64,000 nucleotides of DNA from Bythopirellula polymerisocia (GTDB lineage: Bacteria > Planctomycetota > Planctomycetia > Pirellulales > Lacipirellulaceae), in contig NZ_SJPS01000002.1 in the NCBI RefSeq assembly GCF_007860015.1, positions 744,898 through 808,897 of the forward strand. The letters are read 5' to 3'. The notes beneath the pieces are model-generated. The model saw only the letters and a list, made by a program, of their open reading frames with translations. It was not told the origin of the DNA and made no database searches. Below, piece by piece: positions 34,279 to 43,685 of this stretch (position 1 is the first letter of the stretch; the number at the start of each line of letters is the position of its first letter). A program made the position numbers and the translations under genes.

Positions 34279-36189
34279 ATGATGACAAATACCTTTACCA
34301 GAGAACATCATACAAGCATCATCGTGACTCATAGAGACCAGAAGCTGGCGGTCTTCTTCGTGACGGTTTCATTGCTGATGGGAAGCGTCGTCCATGGGGT
34401 CGAGTCAATCACACTACCCCAAGGCGGTGAGGATGCTATTGAGTTCAGCCAAGATGAATCGTTGCAGTTGCGTAAGATAAACGTCGAGGCGAGCGGGGAG
34501 TGGATTTCCATCGAGGGCATGCCTTTCGAGCAGGCTTATCAAGTTGAGTCGGGCACGCGATATTGTGATGCCAAAAACATTCAGGTGTTCGTCCCGATAC
34601 GAAAAACGATCCGGAAGGGCGATGTTCTGCTGATATCCTTCTGGATGCGTCGCCCCAACGCCGGTGGTCAACCCAACAACGCCTACTTCTCGGTCAATGC
34701 TGGACCCAATACGCCGGGGTATGTGTACAAGCTGTCAGCCTATCGCGAGTGGAAGCAGCACGTGCGCTCGTTCGTTGCTCCTCTGGACTACGACCTCACG
34801 AACAGCAGCATCCGAATCGATCTAGGCGAGGCGGGGACGGTTGCCGAGGTCGCAGACCTGCGGCTTGTCAACTACGGCCCCCATTGCGACCCCACTACAC
34901 TTCCCAGATCGACGGTGAATTACCCGGGACGCGCTGCCGACGCGGCATGGCGCAAAGAGGCGTTGAAGCGAATCGAGAATATCCGTAAGGGCGACATCGC
35001 AATCCGAGTCGTCGACGCCCAAGGAGACCCAGTTGCCAACGCGAGCGTCACTATCACCATGCAGAAGCATGCCTTTGGATTCGGCAGCGCTGTCAATTCC
35101 GAAGTGCTTGGGGCCGACAAGAGCGAATTCCCGATCCAGCCGAAGAGGAAGGTGACCGTCACCTGGGAGGACGCTCAGAAATATCGTGAAATCGTCAAGA
35201 AGTATTTTGACCGCGTGACGTTCGAGTCCGAGCTGCGCCCCGGCAATTGGAAACTGATGAAAAGCGGCGATCCGCAATGGAGCCGCAAGCATCGGATCCT
35301 GATGGAGAAAACCCTTCCCTGGTTGAAAGCCAACGGGATCGCTGCGCGCGGGCACTACATCGGGTGGGCGCCGATGGATTTCAACGAAGTTGAAAAGCGC
35401 TTCTTAGGCGACCCCGAGGGGCACCGAGCGTGGCTGTGGGAGCACATGGCCGACGTGTTGCCCAAGACGTCCGAGTTTGTGACTGAGTGGGACACCATCA
35501 ATCACATCGTCGGCTGGGGAAAGCACACCTACGAGATTGAATACGGTGGCCCCGAAATTTATTCCGAAATCCTCGCCGAGGCACGACGCCTAGCGCCCGA
35601 TGCGACCCACGCGATCAACGAGGGCAAGGTCCTGCCCGATGGCTACAAACGCGAGCCCTACAAACGCATCATCAGGTTCCTGGACGAGCAGGGTCAGGCA
35701 CCGGACATCGTTGGGTTCATGGGCCATTTTGACCTTTCTACTTTAACGCCCCCCGAAGAGTTGCTGGAGGTCTACGACGACTTCGCCAAGATTGCGCCAC
35801 GGTTGCAGTTAAGTGAGTTTGATGTCGAAGCGGGCGACGACGAAGCGTTGCAAGCGGATTACTACCGAGACGTCATGATCGCAACGTTTAGCCACCCAAA
35901 CTTTGAAGCGATCGTCCAATGGGGGTTTTGGGAGAGGATGCACTGGAAACCAGCTGCTGCGATGTGGCGCGAAGACTGGACCGTGAAGCCTTGCGGCAAG
36001 GTTTTCGTCGACTTAGTCGCCAACCAGTGGTGGACGAACCAAACCCTGACGACCGACCCGCAAGGCGAATGCCAGCTACGGGGATTCTTGGGTGATTACT
36101 CAGTGATCGTAAAGCATGAAGGCAAGACAACGAAGGAGAAAACTGTACTAAACCGTGAGGGCACACAGATTCTGGTTCAATTAGAGTAA
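34279..36189 (+). CDS. GH10-like protein with an altered acid/base position
   Basis: 636 residues. A hydrophobic signal segment (about 21-40) is followed by a CBM4/9-like jelly-roll (about 45-200) and a GH10-type domain (about 225-590). The family pattern is visible in FGFGSAVNSEV, RGHYIGWAP, SEFVTEWDTINHIVGWGKH and LQLSEFDVEAGDD. In xylanases the WDVVNE motif provides the catalytic acid/base; here the residue after WDTIN is His409, not Glu. The nucleophile Glu513 in LSEFDVE is kept. A short beta tail (DPQGECQLRGFLGDYSVIV) ends the protein. It may therefore be inactive on xylan, use another residue, or act only as a binding protein. It lies between sulfatase and GH106 genes on the same strand. 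Confidence 0.8.
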   Translation: MMTNTFTREHHTSIIVTHRDQKLAVFFVTVSLLMGSVVHGVESITLPQGGEDAIEFSQDESLQLRKINVEASGEWISIEGMPFEQAYQVESGTRYCDAKNIQVFVPIRKTIRKGDVLLISFWMRRPNAGGQPNNAYFSVNAGPNTPGYVYKLSAYREWKQHVRSFVAPLDYDLTNSSIRIDLGEAGTVAEVADLRLVNYGPHCDPTTLPRSTVNYPGRAADAAWRKEALKRIENIRKGDIAIRVVDAQGDPVANASVTITMQKHAFGFGSAVNSEVLGADKSEFPIQPKRKVTVTWEDAQKYREIVKKYFDRVTFESELRPGNWKLMKSGDPQWSRKHRILMEKTLPWLKANGIAARGHYIGWAPMDFNEVEKRFLGDPEGHRAWLWEHMADVLPKTSEFVTEWDTINHIVGWGKHTYEIEYGGPEIYSEILAEARRLAPDATHAINEGKVLPDGYKREPYKRIIRFLDEQGQAPDIVGFMGHFDLSTLTPPEELLEVYDDFAKIAPRLQLSEFDVEAGDDEALQADYYRDVMIATFSHPNFEAIVQWGFWERMHWKPAAAMWREDWTVKPCGKVFVDLVANQWWTNQTLTTDPQGECQLRGFLGDYSVIVKHEGKTTKEKTVLNREGTQILVQLE

Positions 36190-36260
36190 CTTCGGCCTAG
36201 TTCACCAACAACGAGAAGTAAGAGACGTCCGAAAGCTGGGCTTTCAGAGGACAATACACA

Positions 36261-39200
36261 ATGTCTCCTAAAAAAGGTTTTACACTATACAGCACCGAAA
36301 CAACCAATTGCACAATGAGACTGATTCTTACACTTATTCTTATTATCTCAGTATCCATCACTCGGTTATACGCAAGTGATGCACTTGAGTCGGGGTTCAC
36401 AAATCCGCCTTCTTCTGCAAAGGCCCGGACATGGTGGCATTGGATAAACGGAAATATCACAAAGGAAGGTATCACCGCCGATTTGGAAGCGATGAGGCAG
36501 GCAGGAGTCCAAGAGGCTCAAATCTTTAATGTCAATTTGGGAGATCCCCAAGGGCCCGCCGCTTACTTAAGTCCGGAATGGCTGGATCTGTTTAAACATG
36601 CCGGATTGGAAGCGAAACGGTTGGGCCTTGAGCTCGGATTCCACAATGGGGCCGGTTGGTCTTCAAGTGGAGGCCCCTGGATTACACCTGAACACGCCAT
36701 GCAAACATTGGTCTCCAGCCAGATCACTCACAAAGGAGGCAAGCCGTTCAAAGCCCGCTTGCCTCAACCTGACACTCGATTAAACTTCTACAAGGACATT
36801 GCCGTCCTAGCCTTTCCAATACCAAAAAGCAATCAACGAATCGACAATTTGGATTTTAAAAACTTATCGGGCAGAATTCGCAATCACTTGATGCCTGACG
36901 CCAAAATAATTCCAACGGCAGCTCTAATCAAGAAATCGGAGATTGTCGACTTGACCGTCAAGGTCACGGATGACGGATACCTGGAATGGAACGCCGCGGA
37001 AGGCGAATGGGTGATACTACGATTGGGCCACACCCCCACAAGCAAGAAGAACCATCCCGCCGCCTTCGGTGGACACGGATTGGAGTGCGATAAAATGAGC
37101 CGAAAAGCTGCTGATGTGTTTTGGGAAGGAGGCATCGACCCCATCCTAGAAAAGTTGGACTCGCTGGTCGGTTCTGTTCTGACTAACTGCCTCATTGATA
37201 GCTACGAAGTCGGCACGGCCAACTGGACATCGGGTTTTGACAAGGCGTTCAAGCGGTTTCGCGGTTATGACTGCTTGCCCTTCTTGCCAACACTTGCGGG
37301 CTACTACGTTGAGAGTGGAGAAATCACAGAACGCTTCCTCTGGGATTTTCGTCGCACCATTGGTGATTTGATGGCGGAGAATTATTACGCCTATTTTCGC
37401 CAACGTTGTCATCAACATGGAATGAATTTCTCGGTTGAACCCTATTGGGGGCCATTCGACAGCATGCAAGTTGGCGAAACCGGGGATATCATCATGTGTG
37501 AATTCTGGAGCGGAAATGTGGCCTTTTTTGATTCTCCGAAATTCGTGGCCTCCATTGCGAAATTGAACGGCGATTCGATTGTTGGTGCCGAAGCCTTTAC
37601 TGGAATGGGGGGGTGGACGCAGCATCCCGCAACGATCAAATCCATTGGAGACAAAGCGTGGGCGCAAGGGATCAATCGATTCATTTTCCATAGCTATGTT
37701 CATCAGCCATGGGATGTGGGTCCCGGTTTGACGTTGAGCTACCATGGTCTTGAATTCAACCGGTTGAATACCTGGTGGGACCAAGGAGTAGCATATCTGG
37801 ATTATGTTGCACGGTCTCAATTCTTGCTCCAACAGGGCAGTAGCGTGGCCGATATTCTACTGTTCACTGGTGAAGCGTCACCCAATAACGCGCTGCAGAT
37901 GCCAGAGATTAAAGCCATGGGATACGACTATGATCTTATAGGTGTTAACAAAATAGGATCATTGTCAGCAAACGACGGGCTAATTCGCACAAAGGCTGGA
38001 GGATCTTATCGAGCACTAGTGCTACCCGAGACCACATGGATAAGACCTGAAACACTCAAGAAATTACAGGAACTGGCTGAAGCCGGGGCAACAATTCTCG
38101 GTCCCAAACCTCAAAAATCTCCCAGTCTTCACAACTATCCCGAATGTGATGAACAAGTAACTCAACTATCAGACAAACTGTGGGATGCAGGTTTAATCAA
38201 AGAAGACTCAATCGTAGACCTGTTTACAAGAGAATCTTTTCCTCCTGACTTTGATGTCGAGAACAGCACCCGGGAGGATCTTGATTTCATTCACCGAAAG
38301 CTGAATGAAGTCGATATTTATTTTGTTGCCAACTCTCGAAAGGAAAAGCGTCAGGAGCAGTGCCGGTTTCGAGTAACGGGAAAACAGCCCGAACTATGGG
38401 ATGCTGAAACTGGACAAATCACAAACGCATTGGTCTGGCAGGACAATGGTGATGGAACCACCAGTATTCCTGTCCAGTTTGATTCGGAAGACTCAATTTT
38501 TGTTGTGTTCAGGAAATCACTTTCCTCTTCTGGGCACATAATTGAATCCACAATAGAGCTTGATCGACCCCCAGCAGCGCCGCTTCCAAGTTTAAAAATC
38601 ATCAAAGCTGAGTACGGTACGTTTTTACAAGAAGGTTTGGTCGATGTCACTCAGTTCGCGGCCAAAGCCGTCAAAGACAACCAACTCTACATGATCGCAA
38701 ACAGAGAACTCTGCGATTGTGATCCAGCTCCTGGCTACAAGAAAGAACTCCGAATCAAATACAAGATCGGAGATTCCATCCACGCGACTTGTGCTATGGA
38801 ACAGGAAGCCGTTGACATCGACGCCGGTGACGAAGGCGAATTGAAAGTACTGCGAGCCGTATTCGGAAAGTTTGACAGAACAACCCATGGCGTACCTTTC
38901 TCTAGTCCCGCATCGGATGTTACCAAAAAAATAGAATCTTTAGTCATGTCAGGAATTATTCATATTGCGATAGACGACGGATTGATTGGTGGCCCGTCCG
39001 GTCAGGGTAAAGATAAAGAGTTACGCATCGTTTATTCGACCGATGGTGAGCTACGGACGAGTACTATACCTGCGGGTCGAAATCTTAATTTAACGCGGAG
39101 TGTTCCCGAGCCAGCTTTTGTTTTTAAGGATGATGAAATTAATTGGGTTACCCCTTATCCGGGACAGCTGACTTACAGAACTTCTTCAGGTGAATCTGAA

Positions 39201-39797
39201 ACGATTTACGTAAAAACAGTGCCCAAACTCGTTGAATTCACCGGCCCATGGGACGTAAGCTTTCCCGCTAATCTTGGAGCACCCGCACTTGCCATATTCG
39301 ACGAATTGACTTCATGGTCTTCCTCGTCTAATGAGGGAATACGTTATTTCTCTGGAACTGCTAATTACAAACAGCTTTTCGTTCTTCCCAAGCATCTGAT
39401 TCGTACCGGGATCTCACTGGAATTGGATCTGGGGAGTGTTCGTATGATTGCGGAAGTCGTGGTGAACGGGAAGAACCTGGGGATATTGTGGAAGGCTCCA
39501 TTTAGATTAAATTTGGACGGTATTGTAAATGAAGGGGCAAATACTCTTGAGGTAAGAATTACCAACCTTTGGCCGAATAGACTGGTTGGTGATGAACATT
39601 TACCCCAGGACTTTGAACGGAAAGGCCCTAATGTTAAAAACTGGCCTAGTTGGCTTTTGAATGAGACAAAACGCCCATCTGAACGTGTTGCTTTTACCGC
39701 CTATAAACACTGGAGTAAAGATGCCACTTTACAATCTTCGGGCATGTTAGGTCCTGTAACAATACGTCCCTATGTACGCGTCAAAGTAAAACATTGA
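36261..39797 (+). CDS. alpha-L-rhamnosidase-like protein, GH106
   Basis: 1178 residues. The ATG at 36261 has AGAGGA nearby, while ATG 36315 gives the neater signal peptide (MRLILTLILIISVSITRLYA); both yield the same mature protein. The start of the mature protein, FTNPPSSAKARTWWHWINGN, then ITADLEAMRQAGVQEAQIFN and LGFHNGAGWSSSGGPWITPE, is characteristic of GH106. Later landmarks are DSYEVGTANWTSGF, VEPYWGPFDSMQVGETGDI and the C-terminal jelly-roll with LGSVRMIAEVVVNGKNLG and VRITNLWPNRLVGDE. GH106 enzymes release alpha-L-rhamnose from complex pectic or other glycans. Together with the GH78 genes it makes rhamnose the theme of the locus. Confidence 0.88.
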   Translation: MSPKKGFTLYSTETTNCTMRLILTLILIISVSITRLYASDALESGFTNPPSSAKARTWWHWINGNITKEGITADLEAMRQAGVQEAQIFNVNLGDPQGPAAYLSPEWLDLFKHAGLEAKRLGLELGFHNGAGWSSSGGPWITPEHAMQTLVSSQITHKGGKPFKARLPQPDTRLNFYKDIAVLAFPIPKSNQRIDNLDFKNLSGRIRNHLMPDAKIIPTAALIKKSEIVDLTVKVTDDGYLEWNAAEGEWVILRLGHTPTSKKNHPAAFGGHGLECDKMSRKAADVFWEGGIDPILEKLDSLVGSVLTNCLIDSYEVGTANWTSGFDKAFKRFRGYDCLPFLPTLAGYYVESGEITERFLWDFRRTIGDLMAENYYAYFRQRCHQHGMNFSVEPYWGPFDSMQVGETGDIIMCEFWSGNVAFFDSPKFVASIAKLNGDSIVGAEAFTGMGGWTQHPATIKSIGDKAWAQGINRFIFHSYVHQPWDVGPGLTLSYHGLEFNRLNTWWDQGVAYLDYVARSQFLLQQGSSVADILLFTGEASPNNALQMPEIKAMGYDYDLIGVNKIGSLSANDGLIRTKAGGSYRALVLPETTWIRPETLKKLQELAEAGATILGPKPQKSPSLHNYPECDEQVTQLSDKLWDAGLIKEDSIVDLFTRESFPPDFDVENSTREDLDFIHRKLNEVDIYFVANSRKEKRQEQCRFRVTGKQPELWDAETGQITNALVWQDNGDGTTSIPVQFDSEDSIFVVFRKSLSSSGHIIESTIELDRPPAAPLPSLKIIKAEYGTFLQEGLVDVTQFAAKAVKDNQLYMIANRELCDCDPAPGYKKELRIKYKIGDSIHATCAMEQEAVDIDAGDEGELKVLRAVFGKFDRTTHGVPFSSPASDVTKKIESLVMSGIIHIAIDDGLIGGPSGQGKDKELRIVYSTDGELRTSTIPAGRNLNLTRSVPEPAFVFKDDEINWVTPYPGQLTYRTSSGESETIYVKTVPKLVEFTGPWDVSFPANLGAPALAIFDELTSWSSSSNEGIRYFSGTANYKQLFVLPKHLIRTGISLELDLGSVRMIAEVVVNGKNLGILWKAPFRLNLDGIVNEGANTLEVRITNLWPNRLVGDEHLPQDFERKGPNVKNWPSWLLNETKRPSERVAFTAYKHWSKDATLQSSGMLGPVTIRPYVRVKVKH

Positions 39798-39903
39798 GGG
39801 GCAGGCGTAAAATCTAGCATTTGGTAAGACATCGACATTGCTCCAAAGCAAGGGAAATGCAAATTGCCTTCTGAATAGCTTGCCAATATATAAGGAAACA
39901 AGA

Positions 39904-42195
39904 ATGAAGACTCTCTGCACGAAAAAACGGGTGAGCATTTCAATTGTTCTATTCGCCACGATTATCAACCCCTCTTGTGCAGCCCCCGGTGCTGCTTATC
40001 AAGATGCATCTTTGCCGGTTGAAAAAAGGCTAGACGATTTGCTCAGCCGCATGACCCTGGAAGAAAAAGTGGCTCAGATGCGGATGTTCCACGCGAATTT
40101 GGGGATCCGATTCAGCGACGATGACCAGCTAATATTATCGGAAGATGTCCAGAACCGACTAGCACAAGGTATTGCCGGAATCAAAAATCCAGGAGAGCAT
40201 TTGACGCCTGAACGAGCGGCATTGCTCAACAACCAACTTCAAAAATACACCATCGAAAATAGTAGACTTAATATACCAGCTCTGTTTGTCACCGAATCCT
40301 ACAACGGAGTAGATGCTCACGGCAGCACCCGCTTTGGCCGGCCGATCAATATGGCGGCGACCTGGAATGTGGAACTAACCCGCAGCATCTGGGATGCGAT
40401 TGGGCGTGAGGCGCGTTTGCGGGGAATGCACATGTGCCATTCTCCAGAAGCGGACATAGTACGAGATCCAAGATTCGGGAGAATGAGTGAAGCGTTTGGC
40501 GAAGATACTTACCTAACAACTGAAATGATCGTGGCCGCAGTAACTGGTGTACAGGGAGGCTACGACGGAACCGGGCGTAATACCACACATATCGGTGCGG
40601 TGACTAAGCATTTTGCTGGTTATGGTCAGGTTCTAGGAGGAACCAATTTTGCCGCGATTGAAATTTCTCCGCGCACTTTGCGAGACGAAATATTCCCGCC
40701 ATTTCAAGCCGCAGTGCAACGAGCACACACGCTAGGCATTATGGCTTCGCATGGAGACATTAACGGAGTAGCCAGTCATGCGAACCCGTGGCTTCTTACC
40801 GAAGTATTGCGTGGGGAGTGGGGCTTTCAGGGCTACGTGGTGTCCGATTCAAATGATATTGCCCGCCTGCACTCTTTCATGAAAGTAGCCGAAACACCGG
40901 AAGCTGCCGTGAAAATGGCGATTAAGGCTGGAATGAATGTTGATTTGTACAGCGACATTGCCTTTTCACTGCTGCCAAAAATGGCGAAGCAGGATGCCAG
41001 GCTGATGAAGTACATTGACCGTTCAGTGAGCCATGTACTGCGCACTAAGTTTATCCTGGGTCTCTTCGACAACCCCTACATCAAGCTCGACGAAGTAAAG
41101 CAGGGTGTCCGTGCATCGTCCTCGCTCGAGCTAGCGAAACGCATGGATGAAGAATCGATCATTTTATTGAAGAATAAGAAGAAGACACTTCCGCTGATTA
41201 AGGAAAAAGTCGGAAAAGTAGCCTTGCTCGGGCCGTTGCTCAATGACAGCACAAAGGCTGCATTTGAAGCAGCCGCCGGTTCGGCTGTAGAGTTTTCAGC
41301 GGAAAAAGGTTTCAAGCTGACCAATGAAGTGCGAGGCGTTCCAGAGCTGACCAAGAATAATGAACAGGCCATAGAGAATATGGTCTCGATGGCACAAGAG
41401 GCAGATGTGGCCGTACTCTTCCTAGGCGGAGACGAGTTTACGGCTAAAGAGGCATTTTTTAATGGTGCGCTTGGCGACCGCGATAGTATTGATCCTGTTG
41501 GACAGCAGGATGAATTGATGCGGCAAGTCAAAGCTGTGGGTAAGCCAGTTGTGGTTGTGCTCAAGCATCGCCGCACGCTTTCCATCAGCGTCATCGCTGA
41601 AGAAGCCGATGCAATTCTCGACTGCTGGGACCTGAGCGAGTTTGGCGATGAAGTGCTGGCTAAAATGATGTTTGGCGAATTCTCCCCGTCGGGCAAGCTG
41701 CCGGTCACGGTACCACGCTCAATCGGCCAGCTCCCATTCCACTACAGCCAGAAAGAGATTAACTACAAAAAAGGATACTTGTTCTCCAAGCCTGGTCCCT
41801 TGTTCGCCTTTGGGCATGGCCTAAGCTACACTTCTTTTAAATACGCCAATCTGAAACTTTCGGACCATGAATTGGCGCGGGATGGCAAATTGGTGGTCAG
41901 CGTCGATGTTTCCAATACTGGTGAATTTGCTGCCAAGGAAGTCGTTCAGCTCTACGTGAAGGATTTGATCGGCTCTGTAACCCGCCCCGACAAAGAGCTG
42001 AAAGGTTTCCGGAAGATTGAGTTGAAGCCAGGTGAAACCCGCAAAGTAGAATTCACGATCACACCAGACATGCTTGCGTTTACCGGACTGGACATGAAAC
42101 CGGTTCTGGAAGCGGGAAACTATGACGTAATGGTTGGAACATCCTCCGCAGAACATCAAAAGGCATCATTCCGTCTGAAGTACTGTTTTCGTTAA
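39904..42195 (+). CDS. beta-glycosidase, GH3 (beta-xylosidase or beta-glucosidase type)
   Basis: 763 residues from ATG 39904, preceded by AAGGAA at 7 bases; a TTG at 39838 is rejected. A signal peptide precedes AAYQDASLPVEKRLDDLLSR. The GH3 barrel shows VTKHFAGYG and the nucleophile motif GYVVSDSNDIARL with Asp315. The second alpha/beta domain (VALLGPLLNDS, VAVLFLGGDEFTAKE) and a fibronectin III-like tail (VVQLYVKDLIGSVTRPDKEL, FTITPDMLAF) follow. It removes single beta-linked sugars such as xylose or glucose in the periplasm. In an ulvan-type pathway a beta-xylosidase role would fit. It ends the plus-strand block and converges with the sulfatase gene at 42240. Confidence 0.88.
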   Translation: MKTLCTKKRVSISIVLFATIINPSCAAPGAAYQDASLPVEKRLDDLLSRMTLEEKVAQMRMFHANLGIRFSDDDQLILSEDVQNRLAQGIAGIKNPGEHLTPERAALLNNQLQKYTIENSRLNIPALFVTESYNGVDAHGSTRFGRPINMAATWNVELTRSIWDAIGREARLRGMHMCHSPEADIVRDPRFGRMSEAFGEDTYLTTEMIVAAVTGVQGGYDGTGRNTTHIGAVTKHFAGYGQVLGGTNFAAIEISPRTLRDEIFPPFQAAVQRAHTLGIMASHGDINGVASHANPWLLTEVLRGEWGFQGYVVSDSNDIARLHSFMKVAETPEAAVKMAIKAGMNVDLYSDIAFSLLPKMAKQDARLMKYIDRSVSHVLRTKFILGLFDNPYIKLDEVKQGVRASSSLELAKRMDEESIILLKNKKKTLPLIKEKVGKVALLGPLLNDSTKAAFEAAAGSAVEFSAEKGFKLTNEVRGVPELTKNNEQAIENMVSMAQEADVAVLFLGGDEFTAKEAFFNGALGDRDSIDPVGQQDELMRQVKAVGKPVVVVLKHRRTLSISVIAEEADAILDCWDLSEFGDEVLAKMMFGEFSPSGKLPVTVPRSIGQLPFHYSQKEINYKKGYLFSKPGPLFAFGHGLSYTSFKYANLKLSDHELARDGKLVVSVDVSNTGEFAAKEVVQLYVKDLIGSVTRPDKELKGFRKIELKPGETRKVEFTITPDMLAFTGLDMKPVLEAGNYDVMVGTSSAEHQKASFRLKYCFR

Positions 42196-42239
42196 AGTGT
42201 GCGAGGGGTATGGTTGTCGAAACCACTTGGCGTCTTGGT

Positions 42240-43631
42240 TCAGCGAGCTTTGGCTCTAAGCTCCGCGAAACGAGCCCGCATCTCGGCGAGTAATTCTGCA
42301 TGTTCTGGAGCAGCTACTAAATCATGCTCTTCTTGCGGATCGCTTATTAGATCGAATAGCTGTTCTCGGTCAAAATCTGGCCAGTAAATATACTTCCAAT
42401 CCTTTCGCACGAGCGCTTGGGACGATGGGATGAAGCTGATGTTTCGAATAGTTGGATGTTCATAAAAGAACTCATTGCGCCATGGTGACTTCGTGTCTGC
42501 AGGATCGGCATCTACGTAAAGAGGGCTGATGTCACGGCCCTGCATAGATTTTGGAGCCGGGATTCCAGCCGCACTAAGAATCGTTGGTGCCAAGTCTACA
42601 CTTAGTGTGAACTGGTTGTTTGTTTTACCGCGATTTATTTTGGGCATCCGAGGGTCTCGTACAATGAGTGGCACGCGAATGCTTTCTTGATGTGGGTACC
42701 ATTTGTCGGCTAAGCCGTGCTCAGCATGGTAGTAGCCATTATCCGTTGTGAAAATGACCAAAGTGTTATCCGAAACCCCTTGATTCTTGAGTTCTTCGAG
42801 TATGAGACCGCAGGTAGAATCAACTTCCGTGGCCAATCGATAGTAGTTCTTCATCATCGTTTGGAATTTTTCAGGCGTATCGAAACGCCAGTGCCAGCGA
42901 TTACGTCCCTCGTTCTTTTTGTTGGCAATAAACTCCGGTAAGCGATGAAAAGACCCAGCCGTCGCATTTGGAGGAACTGGGACTGTTACATCTTTGTACA
43001 AGTCCATGCTTTGAGGCTGAGGCAGGAATTGGAGTGGATTGTCGTCTTCAGCATGTGTGGCAAAAAACGCAACCGTTAAACAAAACGGTTTCTCGCTTGG
43101 TCGAGTGCGAAGAAACTCGAGGGCGTCTTTTTCGTTTCTCTTTGTCACGTGGACTTTTGAGCCGTCGGGCATTTGTGTCCAGTGCTTGCCGGCGTATGAG
43201 CGACCGAAATCAAAGTGCTCAGCAGGAAACTTTCCATTGTGCCATTTGCCTACGTGGCCAACATAGTATCCGTTTTCGCTGAGCAACCCTGGATAAGTTT
43301 CTGACCAGGGAGTCTTGAAAGAGCCAAATGCTTCGTTGCCATGGCGGGACATCCATTGACCGGTAAACAGAGTAGCCCGGCTGATACCACAAATTGAGGT
43401 GGTTACGCAGTTCTCTGTGAACCTCATTCCCTGACTAGCCAATTGGTCCAGCACAGGCGTTTGCACTACTGGATTCCCAGCCGCTCCCAATGTGTCATGT
43501 CGCCAGTCATCCGCATAGAGCACCAGTATGTTCATCTGAGGTGCATTTGCCACGACGGTCAGAACGCCACACACTGCTACTTGAACAAAGAAACAGGAGA
43601 GTGAGAAAACGAATTGTAGATGTAGTTTCAT
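42240..43631 (-). CDS. sulfatase with non-consensus formylglycine motif
   Basis: 463 residues from ATG 43631, where the signal peptide [20 protein letters not shown] begins; the upstream TTG at 43682 is rejected. [16 protein letters not shown] and [20 protein letters not shown] are typical sulfatase metal and substrate regions. The activation motif is CGISR (Cys81) in [20 protein letters not shown], with Ile where the textbook C-x-P/A-x-R motif has Pro or Ala. Sulfatases with a Val, Ile or Thr there exist to my recollection, so activity is still likely. It is the last gene of the minus-strand block that starts near 56929. Confidence 0.88.
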   Translation of the reverse strand: MKLHLQFVFSLSCFFVQVAVCGVLTVVANAPQMNILVLYADDWRHDTLGAAGNPVVQTPVLDQLASQGMRFTENCVTTSICGISRATLFTGQWMSRHGNEAFGSFKTPWSETYPGLLSENGYYVGHVGKWHNGKFPAEHFDFGRSYAGKHWTQMPDGSKVHVTKRNEKDALEFLRTRPSEKPFCLTVAFFATHAEDDNPLQFLPQPQSMDLYKDVTVPVPPNATAGSFHRLPEFIANKKNEGRNRWHWRFDTPEKFQTMMKNYYRLATEVDSTCGLILEELKNQGVSDNTLVIFTTDNGYYHAEHGLADKWYPHQESIRVPLIVRDPRMPKINRGKTNNQFTLSVDLAPTILSAAGIPAPKSMQGRDISPLYVDADPADTKSPWRNEFFYEHPTIRNISFIPSSQALVRKDWKYIYWPDFDREQLFDLISDPQEEHDLVAAPEHAELLAEMRARFAELRAKAR

Positions 43632-43685
43632 GTGTTCTATTCTTGGAAAGGATCGGTAGAAATCAAATAGTGCGTCAAGCAAAGT

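Noticed and set aside
34822..35355. Minus-strand frame of 177 codons within the GH10-like gene
   Set aside because: Antisense shadow of a clear plus-strand coding sequence, without any recognisable feature.
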